From: Gammaproteobacteria bacterium UBA6173
GTDB taxonomy: Bacteria > Pseudomonadota > Gammaproteobacteria > Pseudomonadales > Pseudohongiellaceae
Length of the DNA stretch: 11,247 nucleotides
Assembly (NCBI GenBank): GCA_002422225.1
Contig: DITX01000214.1
Span: 1 to 11,247, forward strand
Reading direction: 5' to 3'
Positions 1 to 7,429 of this stretch are shown one piece after another (within the stretch, counting starts at the first letter, position 1; every line of letters starts with the position of its first letter). A program made the translations under genes and the position numbers. The notes below the pieces were generated by a model. That model saw nothing but the letters and a program-made list of their open reading frames with translations. It searched no databases and was not told the origin of the DNA.

Positions 1-347
1 CGTTCATCCCATTCCTGTTGCAGCTCTGCATCGCGCGTCTGATCCGGGATTTCGTCCTCAAACTCTTCGGTTTGAGACGATCTATCTTTGCGCATTGAGT
101 CAATACAAAGATTATGCGCGATACGATGCAACCAGGTCGAAATACTTGCTTTGTCTGAGCGCCATCGATCAGCGTGTGTCCACAAGCGCAGGAACGTCTC
201 CTGCGCAATATCTTCAGCGCTGTCTTTGTTACCCAGCATCCTGAATGCGTAGAACCCGATTGCCCGACTGTGTTGCCGAACGGCATCCGCGTACACACGC
301 TGATCGCCGTCGGCAATTGCTGTCATTACTTGCTCGTCCGTTAACAT
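1..347 (-). CDS. ECF-type RNA polymerase sigma factor (C-terminus outside window)
   Basis: The reading frame is open from an ATG at 347 to the window edge, giving 115 residues of the N-terminal half of a sigma-70 family ECF factor. Region 2 is clear: residues 43-56 read SAEDIAQETFLRLW, the core-RNAP and -10 binding signature, and residues 70-87 read STWLHRIAHNLCIDSMRK, the second half of region 2. An acidic linker follows (EEFEDEIPDQ). Region 4, which would bind the -35 element, lies beyond position 1. A TAA codon sits directly before the ATG in frame, so this is the most upstream possible start; no strong Shine-Dalgarno is seen. The gene lies 80 bp downstream of the EF-hand gene on the same strand and may be co-transcribed with it. 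An anti-sigma gene might follow outside the window (inference). The family call is firm; the signal it responds to is unknown. Confidence 0.9.
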   Translation of the reverse strand, partial: MLTDEQVMTAIADGDQRVYADAVRQHSRAIGFYAFRMLGNKDSAEDIAQETFLRLWTHADRWRSDKASISTWLHRIAHNLCIDSMRKDRSSQTEEFEDEIPDQTRDAELQQEWDE

Positions 348-427
348 TTACCGACTGCCAATGACCTCTGTAAGTCCTTTCAAGGTAAACCGCGTAAAGT
401 CATTGCAGGCTGGACCAGCAATACTGA

Positions 428-1075
428 TCACTCACCGTGGTCGTGCGCAGGCGCGCCACTTGCCGCCGGTGTAGCAGGCTCGCCTTGACGGCGTTGCATC
501 ATTTGCCGGCGCTGTTCAGGCGTCATTTGCTGCATACGTTCACGCATCTGCTCACGCTGCTCGGGTGTCATGTTTTCCATACGTTCACGCATCTGTTCAC
601 GCTGCTCGGGTGTCATGTTTTCCATACGTTGACGCATGTCTCCTTGACCTTGGCCCTGGCGTTCCGGGCGGCCTTGTCCGTCACCCTGTCCCTGAGGACG
701 CATGCCACCGCCGTTACCACGACGTTGTCCTTGTTGCAGCTCATCGGGTGACAACAGGCCATTGCCATCGCTGTCCATACGCGTGAAGCGCTGCTCTAAT
801 GCTTCTGGTGCAACGGCGCCTTCTGGACGATTCTCAGGGCGAGGCATGGCCGAGAACTCTTCAAAATTGAGGGAACCATCGCTGTTTGTGTCCAGCCTAC
901 TGAACATTTGCATACGACCCTGGCCCTGACCTTGGCCTTGGCCCTGGACCTGCTGATCTTGATTCTGATTTTGCACTGGAGTGGGTGCTGACTGTTGAGC
1001 GTTTGCCAAGAATGGTATCGCCAGTGCGGCAAAACCCACATAAATGATTTTTCTGACTTGATGACGGGTGGACAT
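428..1075 (-). CDS. Secreted EF-hand protein with Met/Gln/Arg-rich tandem repeats
   Basis: This 215-residue protein starts at the ATG at 1075, preceded by GGAG nine bases upstream; a longer in-frame extension to 1126 has no such site. The N-terminus is a signal peptide (basic RHQVRK, hydrophobic residues 10-24, likely cleavage after ANA at 26). A low-complexity GQ run covers residues 45-53. Two EF-hand loops follow: residues 62-73 (DTNSDGSLNFEE) and 101-112 (DSDGNGLLSPDE), both with acidic residues at positions 1 and 12 as expected for calcium binding. Residues 147-191 are three 15-residue repeats containing MTPEQR, probably helical and highly charged, and the tail ends in HDHGE. It probably acts in the periplasm or outside the cell. 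It resembles EF-hand proteins with MxxMTPEQR repeats known in proteobacteria. A calcium or metal sensing role with the adjacent sigma factor is only inferred. Confidence 0.85.
   Translation of the reverse strand: MSTRHQVRKIIYVGFAALAIPFLANAQQSAPTPVQNQNQDQQVQGQGQGQGQGRMQMFSRLDTNSDGSLNFEEFSAMPRPENRPEGAVAPEALEQRFTRMDSDGNGLLSPDELQQGQRRGNGGGMRPQGQGDGQGRPERQGQGQGDMRQRMENMTPEQREQMRERMENMTPEQREQMRERMQQMTPEQRRQMMQRRQGEPATPAASGAPAHDHGE
491..640 (-). repeat. 45-bp tandem repeats inside the EF-hand gene
   Basis: Two adjacent 45-bp copies, 536-580 and 581-625, differ at one base as read (ctgCtcac versus ctgTtcac). A diverged third copy lies at 491-535 and a partial start of another at 626-640. They encode the 15-residue unit with the core MENMTPEQREQM. 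The near identity of the two middle copies points to recent duplication, so copy number may vary between strains. Confidence 0.85.
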
Positions 1076-1108
1076 TTTTTGTAACTCCAAATGAGGTGTG
1101 TTCGGGAA

Positions 1109-1114
1109 TTTATA
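1109..1114 (-). promoter_or_regulatory. Possible -10 element for the EF-hand gene
   Basis: The minus strand reads TATAAA here, 33 bases before the EF-hand ATG at 1075. No good -35 hexamer is seen at 16-18 bp, so either the promoter is weak or an ECF sigma factor uses a different motif. The call rests only on sequence likeness and position. Confidence 0.25.
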
Positions 1115-1193
1115 CGCAAGCCACAAATATATCCGTCGCGGCCTTTTTTAACGTTAAAGCAGATTGGCGGAATTTAAAACTGTGGCACCAAAC

Positions 1194-1562
1194 TCAAAAC
1201 AGGCTCGCCGGCACAATCAGTAACCAGACTGCTGTTGCTGTCAGCAGTGCCAGCAATACGGCCGCTGACCCCAGATCTTTGGCTTTTCCGCTCAACTCAT
1301 GGAACTCTTCACCCAAACGATCTACAACCGTTTCTATCCCCGTATTCAGGAGTTCCACCACCAGCACCATCGTCAGACTCAGCAACAGCACTGCGCGCTC
1401 GGCAGCGCTGACATCCACCAGCATGGTCACCGGCAACAAAATCACCAGCGCAATGATTTCTTGCCGGATGGCTGCTTCAGATTTCCAGCCGGCCTTGAGC
1501 CCCTGCCAGGAGTAGCGGGTAGCGGCGATCCACCGTCGCCAGCCTTTTGCTTCAGATTTCAT
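1194..1562 (-). CDS. dgkA: Diacylglycerol kinase, prokaryotic DgkA type
   Basis: This small inner-membrane enzyme phosphorylates diacylglycerol with ATP to phosphatidic acid, recycling diacylglycerol left by membrane-derived glucan or lipid A modification. The frame from the ATG at 1562 gives exactly 122 residues, the E. coli DgkA length; an upstream in-frame extension to 1721 would run into the fumarase gene and was rejected. The amphipathic N-terminus (GWRRWIAATRYSWQGLKAGWKSEAAIRQE) is typical. Three hydrophobic segments lie at about residues 36-50, 56-73 and 98-118. The conserved active-site block VELLNTGIETVVDR (69-82) contains the expected Glu70, Asn73 and Glu77, and KDLGSAAV follows at 95-102. 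An AGG sequence lies about 11 bases before the ATG. The gene is 113 bp downstream of the fumarase gene on the same strand and may be read with it. Confidence 0.95.
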   Translation of the reverse strand: MKSEAKGWRRWIAATRYSWQGLKAGWKSEAAIRQEIIALVILLPVTMLVDVSAAERAVLLLSLTMVLVVELLNTGIETVVDRLGEEFHELSGKAKDLGSAAVLLALLTATAVWLLIVPASLF

Positions 1563-1675
1563 AACGTGAATAACCTGTTGAATTATCAGAACAGCAGCCT
1601 GTATCAGGTTCCCGCAGAGCAATGCAAGGTGCGCCGCGTTCCCTGCTAGAAATCCAGCATTGGAAGGGCAATACC

Positions 1676-3202
1676 TTACTTGACGGTAATGACCTGCGCG
1701 GCGGCAATTTTTGCCTGCCACTCTGCCGGACCGGTCCTGTGCACAGAGGTTCCGTTCACATCAACCGCCACCGTCACCGGCATGTCTTCCACCACAAACT
1801 CGTGGATAGCTTCCATACCCAGGTCATGGAAGGCCACAATTTTTGCATGCCGAATGGCTTTGGAAACCAGATAGGCTGCACCACCCACTGCCATCAGATA
1901 CACCGCTTTGTGTTTCTGAATAGCGTCGATACCTGCCTGACCGCGCTCGGCTTTGCCAATCATGCCAAGCAGTCCGGTTTTGGCCAAAATAGTCTCGGTA
2001 AACTTGTCCATGCGTGTTGCGGTGGTTGGACCCGCCGGTCCAATAACTTCGTCGCGCACCGCATCGACCGGGCCAACGTAATAAATAAACTTGCCTCTTA
2101 AATCCACACCCTCGGGCAGTGATTCTCCGCGTGCAAACATCTCGACCATGCGTTTGTGCGCGGCGTCGCGGCCGGTCAGCATGGTGCCGTTGAGCAGCAA
2201 GGTTTCACCCGGTTTCCAGGTAGCGACTTCCTCGGGTGTCACGGTATCCAGATTGACACGACGCGAGGTAGGGCCGGCATCCCAGGTGATTTGTGGCCAG
2301 TCTTCCAGTTTAGGTGGCGTCAGGTGAGCAGGGCCGGAACCATCAAGCACAAAGTGTGCATGACGGGTGGCGGCACAGTTCGGAATCATGGCTACTGGCA
2401 ATGACGCGGCATGTGTTGGGAAATCTTTGATCTTGATGTCCAGCACGGTAGTCAATCCGCCCAGACCCTGTGCGCCAATACCCAGCGCATTCACCTTATC
2501 CATGATTTCGAGACGCAGCTCTTCAACACGATTTTGCGGGCCGCGTGCACGCAGCTCATGGATATCAATCGGATCCATCAATGCTTCTTTGGCCAGCACC
2601 GCCGCCTTTTCGGCGGTACCACCAATGCCGATGCCGAGCATACCCGGTGGGCACCAGCCTGCGCCCATGGTTGGCACCGTTTTTACGACCCAGTCCACAA
2701 TGCTATCACTGGGGTTAAGCATGACCATTTTGGCTTTGTTCTCAGAACCGCCGCCTTTGGCTGCAACTGTGATATCAACCGTGTCACCGGCAACCACTTC
2801 CATATGAATCACTGCAGGCGTGTTGTCTTTAGTGTTTTTACGTGCACCGGCCGGGTCCGCCAGAATGGAGGCACGCAGCACATTATCCGGGTGAAGGTAA
2901 GCTCGACGAACGCCCTCATTGACCATGTCGGTAACACTCATGGTGGCATCCCACTGCACGTTCATGCCAATCTTCATGAACACTGTCACAATGCCGGTGT
3001 CCTGGCAGATGGGACGTTGACCCTCAGCACACAGGCGCGAGTTGATCAGAATTTGTGCCATGGCATCTTTGGCAGCCTGAGACTCTTCGCGCTCGTAGGC
3101 TTCATTCACCGCTTGAATAAAATCCAGCGGATGGTAATAGGAGATGTACTGCAGCGCATCGGCTACACTCTGGATCAGATCGTCTTGTTTGATGACTGTC
3201 AT
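1676..3202 (-). CDS. fumA: Class I fumarate hydratase (iron-sulfur fumarase)
   Basis: This protein of 508 residues interconverts fumarate and L-malate in the citric acid cycle using a [4Fe-4S] cluster. The N-terminal TtdA-like domain carries three cysteines in family contexts: Cys66 in RPICQDTG, Cys184 in GAGWCPPGM and Cys276 in IPNCAATRHAHF, the expected cluster ligands. Other family blocks are KGGGSENKAKMVMLNPSD (149-166) and GIGAQGLGGLTTVLD (241-255). The C-terminal TtdB-like domain has LTGRDAAHKRM (342-352), GPAGPTTATRMDKF (388-401) and GGAAYLVSKAI (440-450). Its length matches the single-chain FumA type of Pseudomonas and relatives and is somewhat shorter than E. coli FumA. The start at 3202 has GGGA about nine bases upstream. 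The gene is intact, with no missing residues seen. This class is oxygen-sensitive, unlike class II FumC. Confidence 0.96.
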   Translation of the reverse strand: MTVIKQDDLIQSVADALQYISYYHPLDFIQAVNEAYEREESQAAKDAMAQILINSRLCAEGQRPICQDTGIVTVFMKIGMNVQWDATMSVTDMVNEGVRRAYLHPDNVLRASILADPAGARKNTKDNTPAVIHMEVVAGDTVDITVAAKGGGSENKAKMVMLNPSDSIVDWVVKTVPTMGAGWCPPGMLGIGIGGTAEKAAVLAKEALMDPIDIHELRARGPQNRVEELRLEIMDKVNALGIGAQGLGGLTTVLDIKIKDFPTHAASLPVAMIPNCAATRHAHFVLDGSGPAHLTPPKLEDWPQITWDAGPTSRRVNLDTVTPEEVATWKPGETLLLNGTMLTGRDAAHKRMVEMFARGESLPEGVDLRGKFIYYVGPVDAVRDEVIGPAGPTTATRMDKFTETILAKTGLLGMIGKAERGQAGIDAIQKHKAVYLMAVGGAAYLVSKAIRHAKIVAFHDLGMEAIHEFVVEDMPVTVAVDVNGTSVHRTGPAEWQAKIAAAQVITVK

Positions 3203-3242
3203 GTAAGGGTTCCCGGTTGATTCAATGACGAAAACGGCGCAA

Positions 3243-3251
3243 ATTCTAGCA
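3243..3251 (-). promoter_or_regulatory. Extended -10 promoter element for the fumarase gene
   Basis: The minus strand reads TGC-TAGAAT, an extended -10 motif (TGn plus a hexamer close to TATAAT). It would place the transcription start near 3236, about 34 bases before the fumarase ATG. The -35 region at 17 bp spacing is poor, as often seen with extended -10 promoters. A short palindrome (GGATT-A-AATCC, 3258-3268) lies just upstream and could be an operator, though it may be chance. Confidence 0.45.
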
Positions 3252-3268
3252 TAAAGCGGATTAAATCC

Positions 3269-3514
3269 ATGTTACCGATTTCTCTTGTCCTGATTGCCGC
3301 CCTCGCCAGCCGTGATATTGTGGTGTGCAACCGAGGCGTGCAGGTCGAGGCCAATGAGATTGTGGTGTTCCTGGACGGAAAAATTGCACGCTGGTGGATG
3401 CCCGACCATATTCTGTTTGTGGACAGCCTGCCCAAAACCGGTACCGGCAAAGTATTAAAAAATGCATTGCGTGAACAATACGGCAACATTCTGATAAGCG
3501 CTGCACATGGCTGA
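3269..3514 (+). pseudogene. C-terminal remnant of an acyl-CoA synthetase
   Basis: The frame encodes about 81 residues. The part from about residue 22 onward matches the C-terminal domain of medium/long-chain fatty acyl-CoA ligases of the FadD/DmdB-like group: GVQVEANEIVVFLDGKIARWW, then PDHILFVDSLPKTGTGKVLKNALREQYG. The A10 motif PKTGTGK with its catalytic lysine and the family's KWW/RWWMPD block are both recognisable. Everything that would bind ATP and substrate (about 450 residues) is absent. The first 20 residues do not look like the family, the frame is open only from about 3221, and no Shine-Dalgarno precedes the ATG. This is therefore a deletion remnant, not a working enzyme. It points away from the fumarase gene and ends overlapping the frame of the next, also broken, gene. 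Confidence 0.8.
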
Positions 3515-3554
3515 GTGGCTGTCAGCAGACCTTACACTTTTGGAGAATTCAGCG

Positions 3555-4142
3555 ATGTGGAATCCAGTAAACGCTTTGAATAAAGCACTGATGCTTGTGT
3601 TGACGTTTTATGCACTGAATGCGTGCGCACAAGCACAGTCGGCCGCGCAGACATCGCTGGAACTGGTACAAAAACAGGTTTTTACTACGCGCAATTTCCA
3701 AACCTTTAACGACCAACAGATCGCCGAAGTCAAAGTAGGCTGGGCGACCGCCTACCCCGACTACGTGGAACGTGTGATTTCCGTGATTGGCATGGGTGCC
3801 GCGGACCCGTGGACAATTGCCGGCTTGCAGCAATGGGCCAACCCGATCATTGCCGATCCCAACTGGAACAACGGTAACTACTACAATGGCGAAGCACCCA
3901 GCACCGGCCTGCGCCAGGCGTTGGGCATGGTGACTTTGCAAGCCATGCACCCCTGATTTTTAATCAAGCCTATGCTGCCAGCGGCCCAAGCGCGCACCAC
4001 CTATGCCGATGCCAATCACCTCTTGTATCTGGTACGCGCCAACCAGCTGTTTATGGCTGGTTTTGCAGACAACCCAAGCCATAGACTTTCTTGTCTAACA
4101 TTAAATGCCCAAATCGATTCATACCCCTCTATCCAAAAATAA
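3555..4142 (+). pseudogene. Broken alpha/beta hydrolase, homoserine O-acetyltransferase-like
   Basis: The original 5' end survives: ATG at 3555 with GGAG nine bases upstream and a signal peptide whose end (LNAC, Cys24) could be a weak lipobox. The mature N-terminus (LVQKQVFTTRNFQTFNDQQIAEVKVGW) resembles MetX-like secreted hydrolases. At residues 63-64 it jumps directly to WATAYPDYVERVISVIGMG, which in the family lies just after the nucleophile elbow. Roughly 100 or more residues, including the G-x-S-x-G serine, are therefore missing. Homology continues through DPWTIAGLQQWANPIIADPNWNNGNYY to a TGA at 3954. In the same frame beyond the stop, 3993-4083 encodes ARTTYADANHLLYLVRANQLFMAG, another family block, with intervening residues missing. 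The catalytic Asp/His end is absent and the frame closes at 4140-4142, inside the exporter's 3' end. The 3555-3956 stretch could still make a 133-residue exported fragment. The family assignment is from memory of homologues. Confidence 0.75.
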
Positions 4143-6197
4143 TTTCTTACCGGCCAGCTGATAAATCTCTGGCCGATGACTGATCAGAACGATGCTGGTT
4201 TTGAGTGCACGCAATGACTCAATGACTGCGCGCTCGGTCTGGATATCCAGATTGGCGGTAGCTTCGTCCAGAAACAGAATTTTTGCTGGTTTGTAGAAGG
4301 CTCTGGCCAGCAAAATGCGCTGTGCCTGCCCTGCAGATAACATAGATCCCATGTCGCCAATCATGCTGTTGTAATTCATTGGCAGAGACATAATCAGCTC
4401 ATGTATCTGTGCCTGTTGTGCAGCATGGTGCACTCGCTCAAGATCCGGCTGCTGATCAAACAAGGTGATGTTGTCGAGAATGGATCCAGACAACAATTGA
4501 TCTGTCTGCAAAATGCCGGCGCACACATCGCGGTACGGCCGAACGCCCGACTCACAGATGTCCCTGCCATCCAGTTTGACGACACCATGATCCGGCGGCA
4601 GCAGGCCAGCCATTATTTTAAGCAGCGTTGATTTGCCAGCACCGGAAGGCCCCACTAATGCAACTATTTCACCAGGCTCGAGTTCAAGATTGATATTTTG
4701 TAACACGGGGACATGGCTGCCGGGATAAGCGTATGACACATTCTCCAGCGCGAGCCTACCGCGCACAGGTGTGCGAATGACTGGCATATGGATGCTACTG
4801 AATTCTTTTTCCGTGCAGGTAATATCTGATACACGTTCCAGTTGCAACCTGACCAGGCGAATCTGAACCAGCTTGTCAATAAATGAACGGATTGCGCCAG
4901 AAAAATTACCCTTTAGTGCAATAAACGCGGTCAGAAATCCGAGGGAAATCGTACCCGCCAATACTTGTGTTGCTGCCAGATACACAATCAGTACGTTCTC
5001 GATGGCGAACAGGCCACCAAACACCAACTCGAGCTTGATGGTAAACCGCGCCAGATGCACCTGCGTGTTGATCTGCTCAGCATAAGAGTTGCGCCACATC
5101 AGAACGCGTGGCAGTTCCCGGCAGTAGAACTTGATGACCTGTATGGCGCGCATGTTTTCCATCAAACCAGTGCTGGTTTTGGCCTCAGCAACAATCAGTT
5201 GCTCTTGCAAGGTCTGAATCGAGGGTATGGCCAGCACTTTCAAGAGCGTGACCAGCACTACAAACACCAGCACCACTGAGGCCAGCACAGCACTGAAATA
5301 GAACATCACCATCAGTGTGACAATTGCAAATAGACCATCGAGTACCACGGTAATCAGGTCCTCACTGATGATCCTGCGAATCTCTCTAATCGAGCCAAAG
5401 CGCGAGACCAGATCCCCCACATGGCGTCTTTCAAAAAAATCTGCCGGAAGGCTCATCATGTGAGTAAACACATTGCCCACCATCTGGAACCCAAGCTGGT
5501 TAGAGAAGTACAACTGTATTTGCGACCGGGCAAACGTCATGACCACGCCGGTCAACGCCAGTAGCAAAAAGCCAATTGCCAGTATTTTCAGGATGTCAGC
5601 GTCTTGTTTGCTTAAACTTTCATCTATTACCGTCTGCATAAAAAATGCACCACCGATAGATACCACTTGCAGACAAACTGATAACACAAGCAGTTGCAGT
5701 ACTGAGCTGGTAAACCCTGGGTATTTGACAAACAGATCTTTCAATTTTGATCTGAGAATATGTGTTTGAGGGACAAATCCAGCAGCGGGTGTAAACTCAA
5801 CGGCGATACCCGTAAAGTGCCGACTTGCCTCCTTGAATCCATATGTGCGTTCGCCGACAGCGGGATCGTTGATAACAAGTCCACGTTTGTTTATTTTTTT
5901 TAACACCACAAAATGCGTCATGTCCCAGTGTAAAACAGCAGGTAATTGCAAGGCTTTCAAATCATCAAGTTCCAGCTTTAGTGCGCGGCTGCTCAGATTC
6001 AGCGCCTCAGCAATCCCGAGAATATCCGCAAGATTTGCCCCGCGACCTGACACCGCGTGTTCGCGCCGTAAACTATTCAGGTCAATCTTTTTGCCAAAAT
6101 ATGAAGCGATCATCGCCAGACAGGCCAAGCCACACTCCGCGCGTTCCGATTGAAGAATACAAGGCATTGCAGTACGAGGCAGGAAAAGTGCTCTCAT
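4119..6197 (-). CDS. C39 peptidase-containing ABC exporter, CvaB type
   Basis: This 692-residue protein should cut a double-glycine leader from a peptide and pump the peptide across the inner membrane. The C39 peptidase domain covers residues 1-140 with a full catalytic set: Gln16 and Cys22 in QSERAECGLACLAMI, His95 in HWDMTHFVVLK and Asp111 in INDPAVG. The membrane domain covers about 165-440, with hydrophobic segments near 165-190, 204-222, 283-318 and 392-425. The nucleotide-binding domain has Walker A GPSGAGKST (516-524), Q-loop Gln564, signature LSAGQ (620-624, one change from LSGGQ), Walker B ILFLDE (640-645) and H-loop His674. All catalytic residues are intact. The start at 6197 follows GGAG by 7 bases and overlaps the previous stop in TAATG, implying coupled translation. 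It is the last gene of the operon. Nothing in the sequence identifies the cargo. Confidence 0.95.
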   Translation of the reverse strand: MRALFLPRTAMPCILQSERAECGLACLAMIASYFGKKIDLNSLRREHAVSGRGANLADILGIAEALNLSSRALKLELDDLKALQLPAVLHWDMTHFVVLKKINKRGLVINDPAVGERTYGFKEASRHFTGIAVEFTPAAGFVPQTHILRSKLKDLFVKYPGFTSSVLQLLVLSVCLQVVSIGGAFFMQTVIDESLSKQDADILKILAIGFLLLALTGVVMTFARSQIQLYFSNQLGFQMVGNVFTHMMSLPADFFERRHVGDLVSRFGSIREIRRIISEDLITVVLDGLFAIVTLMVMFYFSAVLASVVLVFVVLVTLLKVLAIPSIQTLQEQLIVAEAKTSTGLMENMRAIQVIKFYCRELPRVLMWRNSYAEQINTQVHLARFTIKLELVFGGLFAIENVLIVYLAATQVLAGTISLGFLTAFIALKGNFSGAIRSFIDKLVQIRLVRLQLERVSDITCTEKEFSSIHMPVIRTPVRGRLALENVSYAYPGSHVPVLQNINLELEPGEIVALVGPSGAGKSTLLKIMAGLLPPDHGVVKLDGRDICESGVRPYRDVCAGILQTDQLLSGSILDNITLFDQQPDLERVHHAAQQAQIHELIMSLPMNYNSMIGDMGSMLSAGQAQRILLARAFYKPAKILFLDEATANLDIQTERAVIESLRALKTSIVLISHRPEIYQLAGKKLFLDRGV

Positions 6198-7429
6198 TAC
6201 AATCTCCTCGCCAGCGCAGTCAGCGGCTCAAATATGCCCTCGAGAATGGTGCGCTCTCCAGTGACCAATTGCGCACTGAACTGCATACCCGCTCGTAGAT
6301 TCAACACGTTCTGATCCAAGGGTAGCTCTGCCTTTATCAAATAGACGGGCTCACTCACGTCTAAGGGAATCAAATACTCGCGCGGATCCAGCGCTGCAGT
6401 GCCGATTGAACTGACTACCGCCTCATAACTCCCATACTGCTGAAAGGGGAACGCGTCATAGTTCAACAACACAACTTGCCCTGTGCGCAACTTTCCGAGC
6501 GCGCGGGAGGGCACAAAAATCTGAGCCTCATAGGCCGGTGCATCGGCCACAATGCTCACAAACGGGCGGCGAGGATCAAGTTGATCGCCACTGGCCAACA
6601 TCAAGTTATTGATTCGGCCGGAAACCGGCGCTGTGATGGCAAACTCCTGTTCATACAGCGCTTCTTGCTTGCGTTGTTGTAGTTGCGACAAGTTGACTTG
6701 CAAAGCAATCTGCTCATCTGCCAATCGACTTTGCTCTAAGGCCAGCTCATGGCTGATGTCCTGCAACATGCGTCGGGTTGTCTGTATGGCCATGCGTGTG
6801 ACCTGAAACGATTTCCGCAGGGACACCAGTGATGATTTACCTTGTGCCAGTTCGCTGTCTGATATTGCTCCTCGCGCGTGTAACTGTTCCAGCCGGATAA
6901 CTTCATCATCAGCCATTTGCAATTGCTGCGCCGACAAATCATCTTCATCAGCACGAATTAACAACTCCTCGCGTAAAGCAGACTGACGACGTTGAGATTG
7001 TTCAATTGCAAGCTGCTGCCTTTGCACCGACAAAGCCAGACGATCTTCAATCTGTGAGATCTGTAACTCAAGGTGCAAAAGGATCGCATGAGTTGCCAGC
7101 TCGCCAGACTGCTCATAATCTGGTTTGATCACTGTGGCCAATGCTTGCCCCTGATGAACCAGCTCCCCGTTTGTTACACGCAACTCTTGAATGACGCCAC
7201 TGCGACTGCCATAGACCTTCACTTCACCATTTGCAGCATAAATAAACCCACGCACATGCTCCGTTTGTTTAATACTAGCCACCGCAGCGAATCCGGCGAC
7301 CACACAAAAACCTGCCAGGGCCGAAAGCAATAAAATTCGCAGTGACAAAGGTTGATAAAAAACCGGGTCACCAAAAAAATGGTCATGTTGAACCATGAGC
7401 ACTTCACGTCTGAATAAATTCTCACGCAT
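6197..7429 (-). CDS. HlyD/CvaA-type membrane-fusion protein of the peptide exporter
   Basis: This 410-residue periplasmic adaptor links an inner-membrane ABC exporter to an outer-membrane channel such as TolC. A short cytoplasmic N-terminus with the CvaA-like element FYQPLSLRILLLSA leads into one membrane helix (about 30-52). The first lipoyl half follows (GEVKVYGSRSGVIQELRVTNGELVHQGQALATV, 68-100). A long coiled coil rich in Gln, Glu, Leu and Arg covers about 113-260. The second lipoyl half begins at ITAPVSGRINNL, followed by a beta-barrel region with VPSRALGKLRTGQVVLL. I chose the ATG at 7429 because GGGAG lies 9 bases upstream and it overlaps the previous stop by 8 nt; in-frame ATGs up to 7492 sit inside the upstream gene without a site. 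Its stop shares one base with the exporter start. No outer-membrane channel gene is present, so a housekeeping TolC is probably used (inference). Confidence 0.93.
   Translation of the reverse strand: MRENLFRREVLMVQHDHFFGDPVFYQPLSLRILLLSALAGFCVVAGFAAVASIKQTEHVRGFIYAANGEVKVYGSRSGVIQELRVTNGELVHQGQALATVIKPDYEQSGELATHAILLHLELQISQIEDRLALSVQRQQLAIEQSQRRQSALREELLIRADEDDLSAQQLQMADDEVIRLEQLHARGAISDSELAQGKSSLVSLRKSFQVTRMAIQTTRRMLQDISHELALEQSRLADEQIALQVNLSQLQQRKQEALYEQEFAITAPVSGRINNLMLASGDQLDPRRPFVSIVADAPAYEAQIFVPSRALGKLRTGQVVLLNYDAFPFQQYGSYEAVVSSIGTAALDPREYLIPLDVSEPVYLIKAELPLDQNVLNLRAGMQFSAQLVTGERTILEGIFEPLTALARRL

Noticed and set aside
917..960. Short CTGGCC/CTTGGCC repeats resembling a microsatellite
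   Set aside because: They encode the Gly-Gln run of the EF-hand protein and are explained by that low-complexity coding region.
1560..1721. N-terminal extension of the diacylglycerol kinase frame up to 1721
   Set aside because: It would overlap the fumarase 3' end. The ATG at 1562 gives the exact 122-residue family length with the expected N-terminus.
2411..3220. Long plus-strand frame of 269 codons opposite the fumarase gene
   Set aside because: It is fully antisense to a strongly supported fumarase, has a His/Asn-rich composition with no family likeness, and is a by-product of codon bias.
3507..3514. 8-nt ATGGCTGA overlap between the acyl-CoA synthetase remnant and the following frame
   Set aside because: The hydrolase remnant's better start is at 3555 with its own RBS, so this overlap is coincidence and not translational coupling.
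4041..4062. Perfect 7-bp inverted repeat (AACCAGC / GCTGGTT) with an 8-base loop and a short T run, terminator-like
   Set aside because: It lies within the conserved ANQLFMAG coding block of the hydrolase remnant, so it is explained by coding sequence. On the operon's strand no T run follows the stem.
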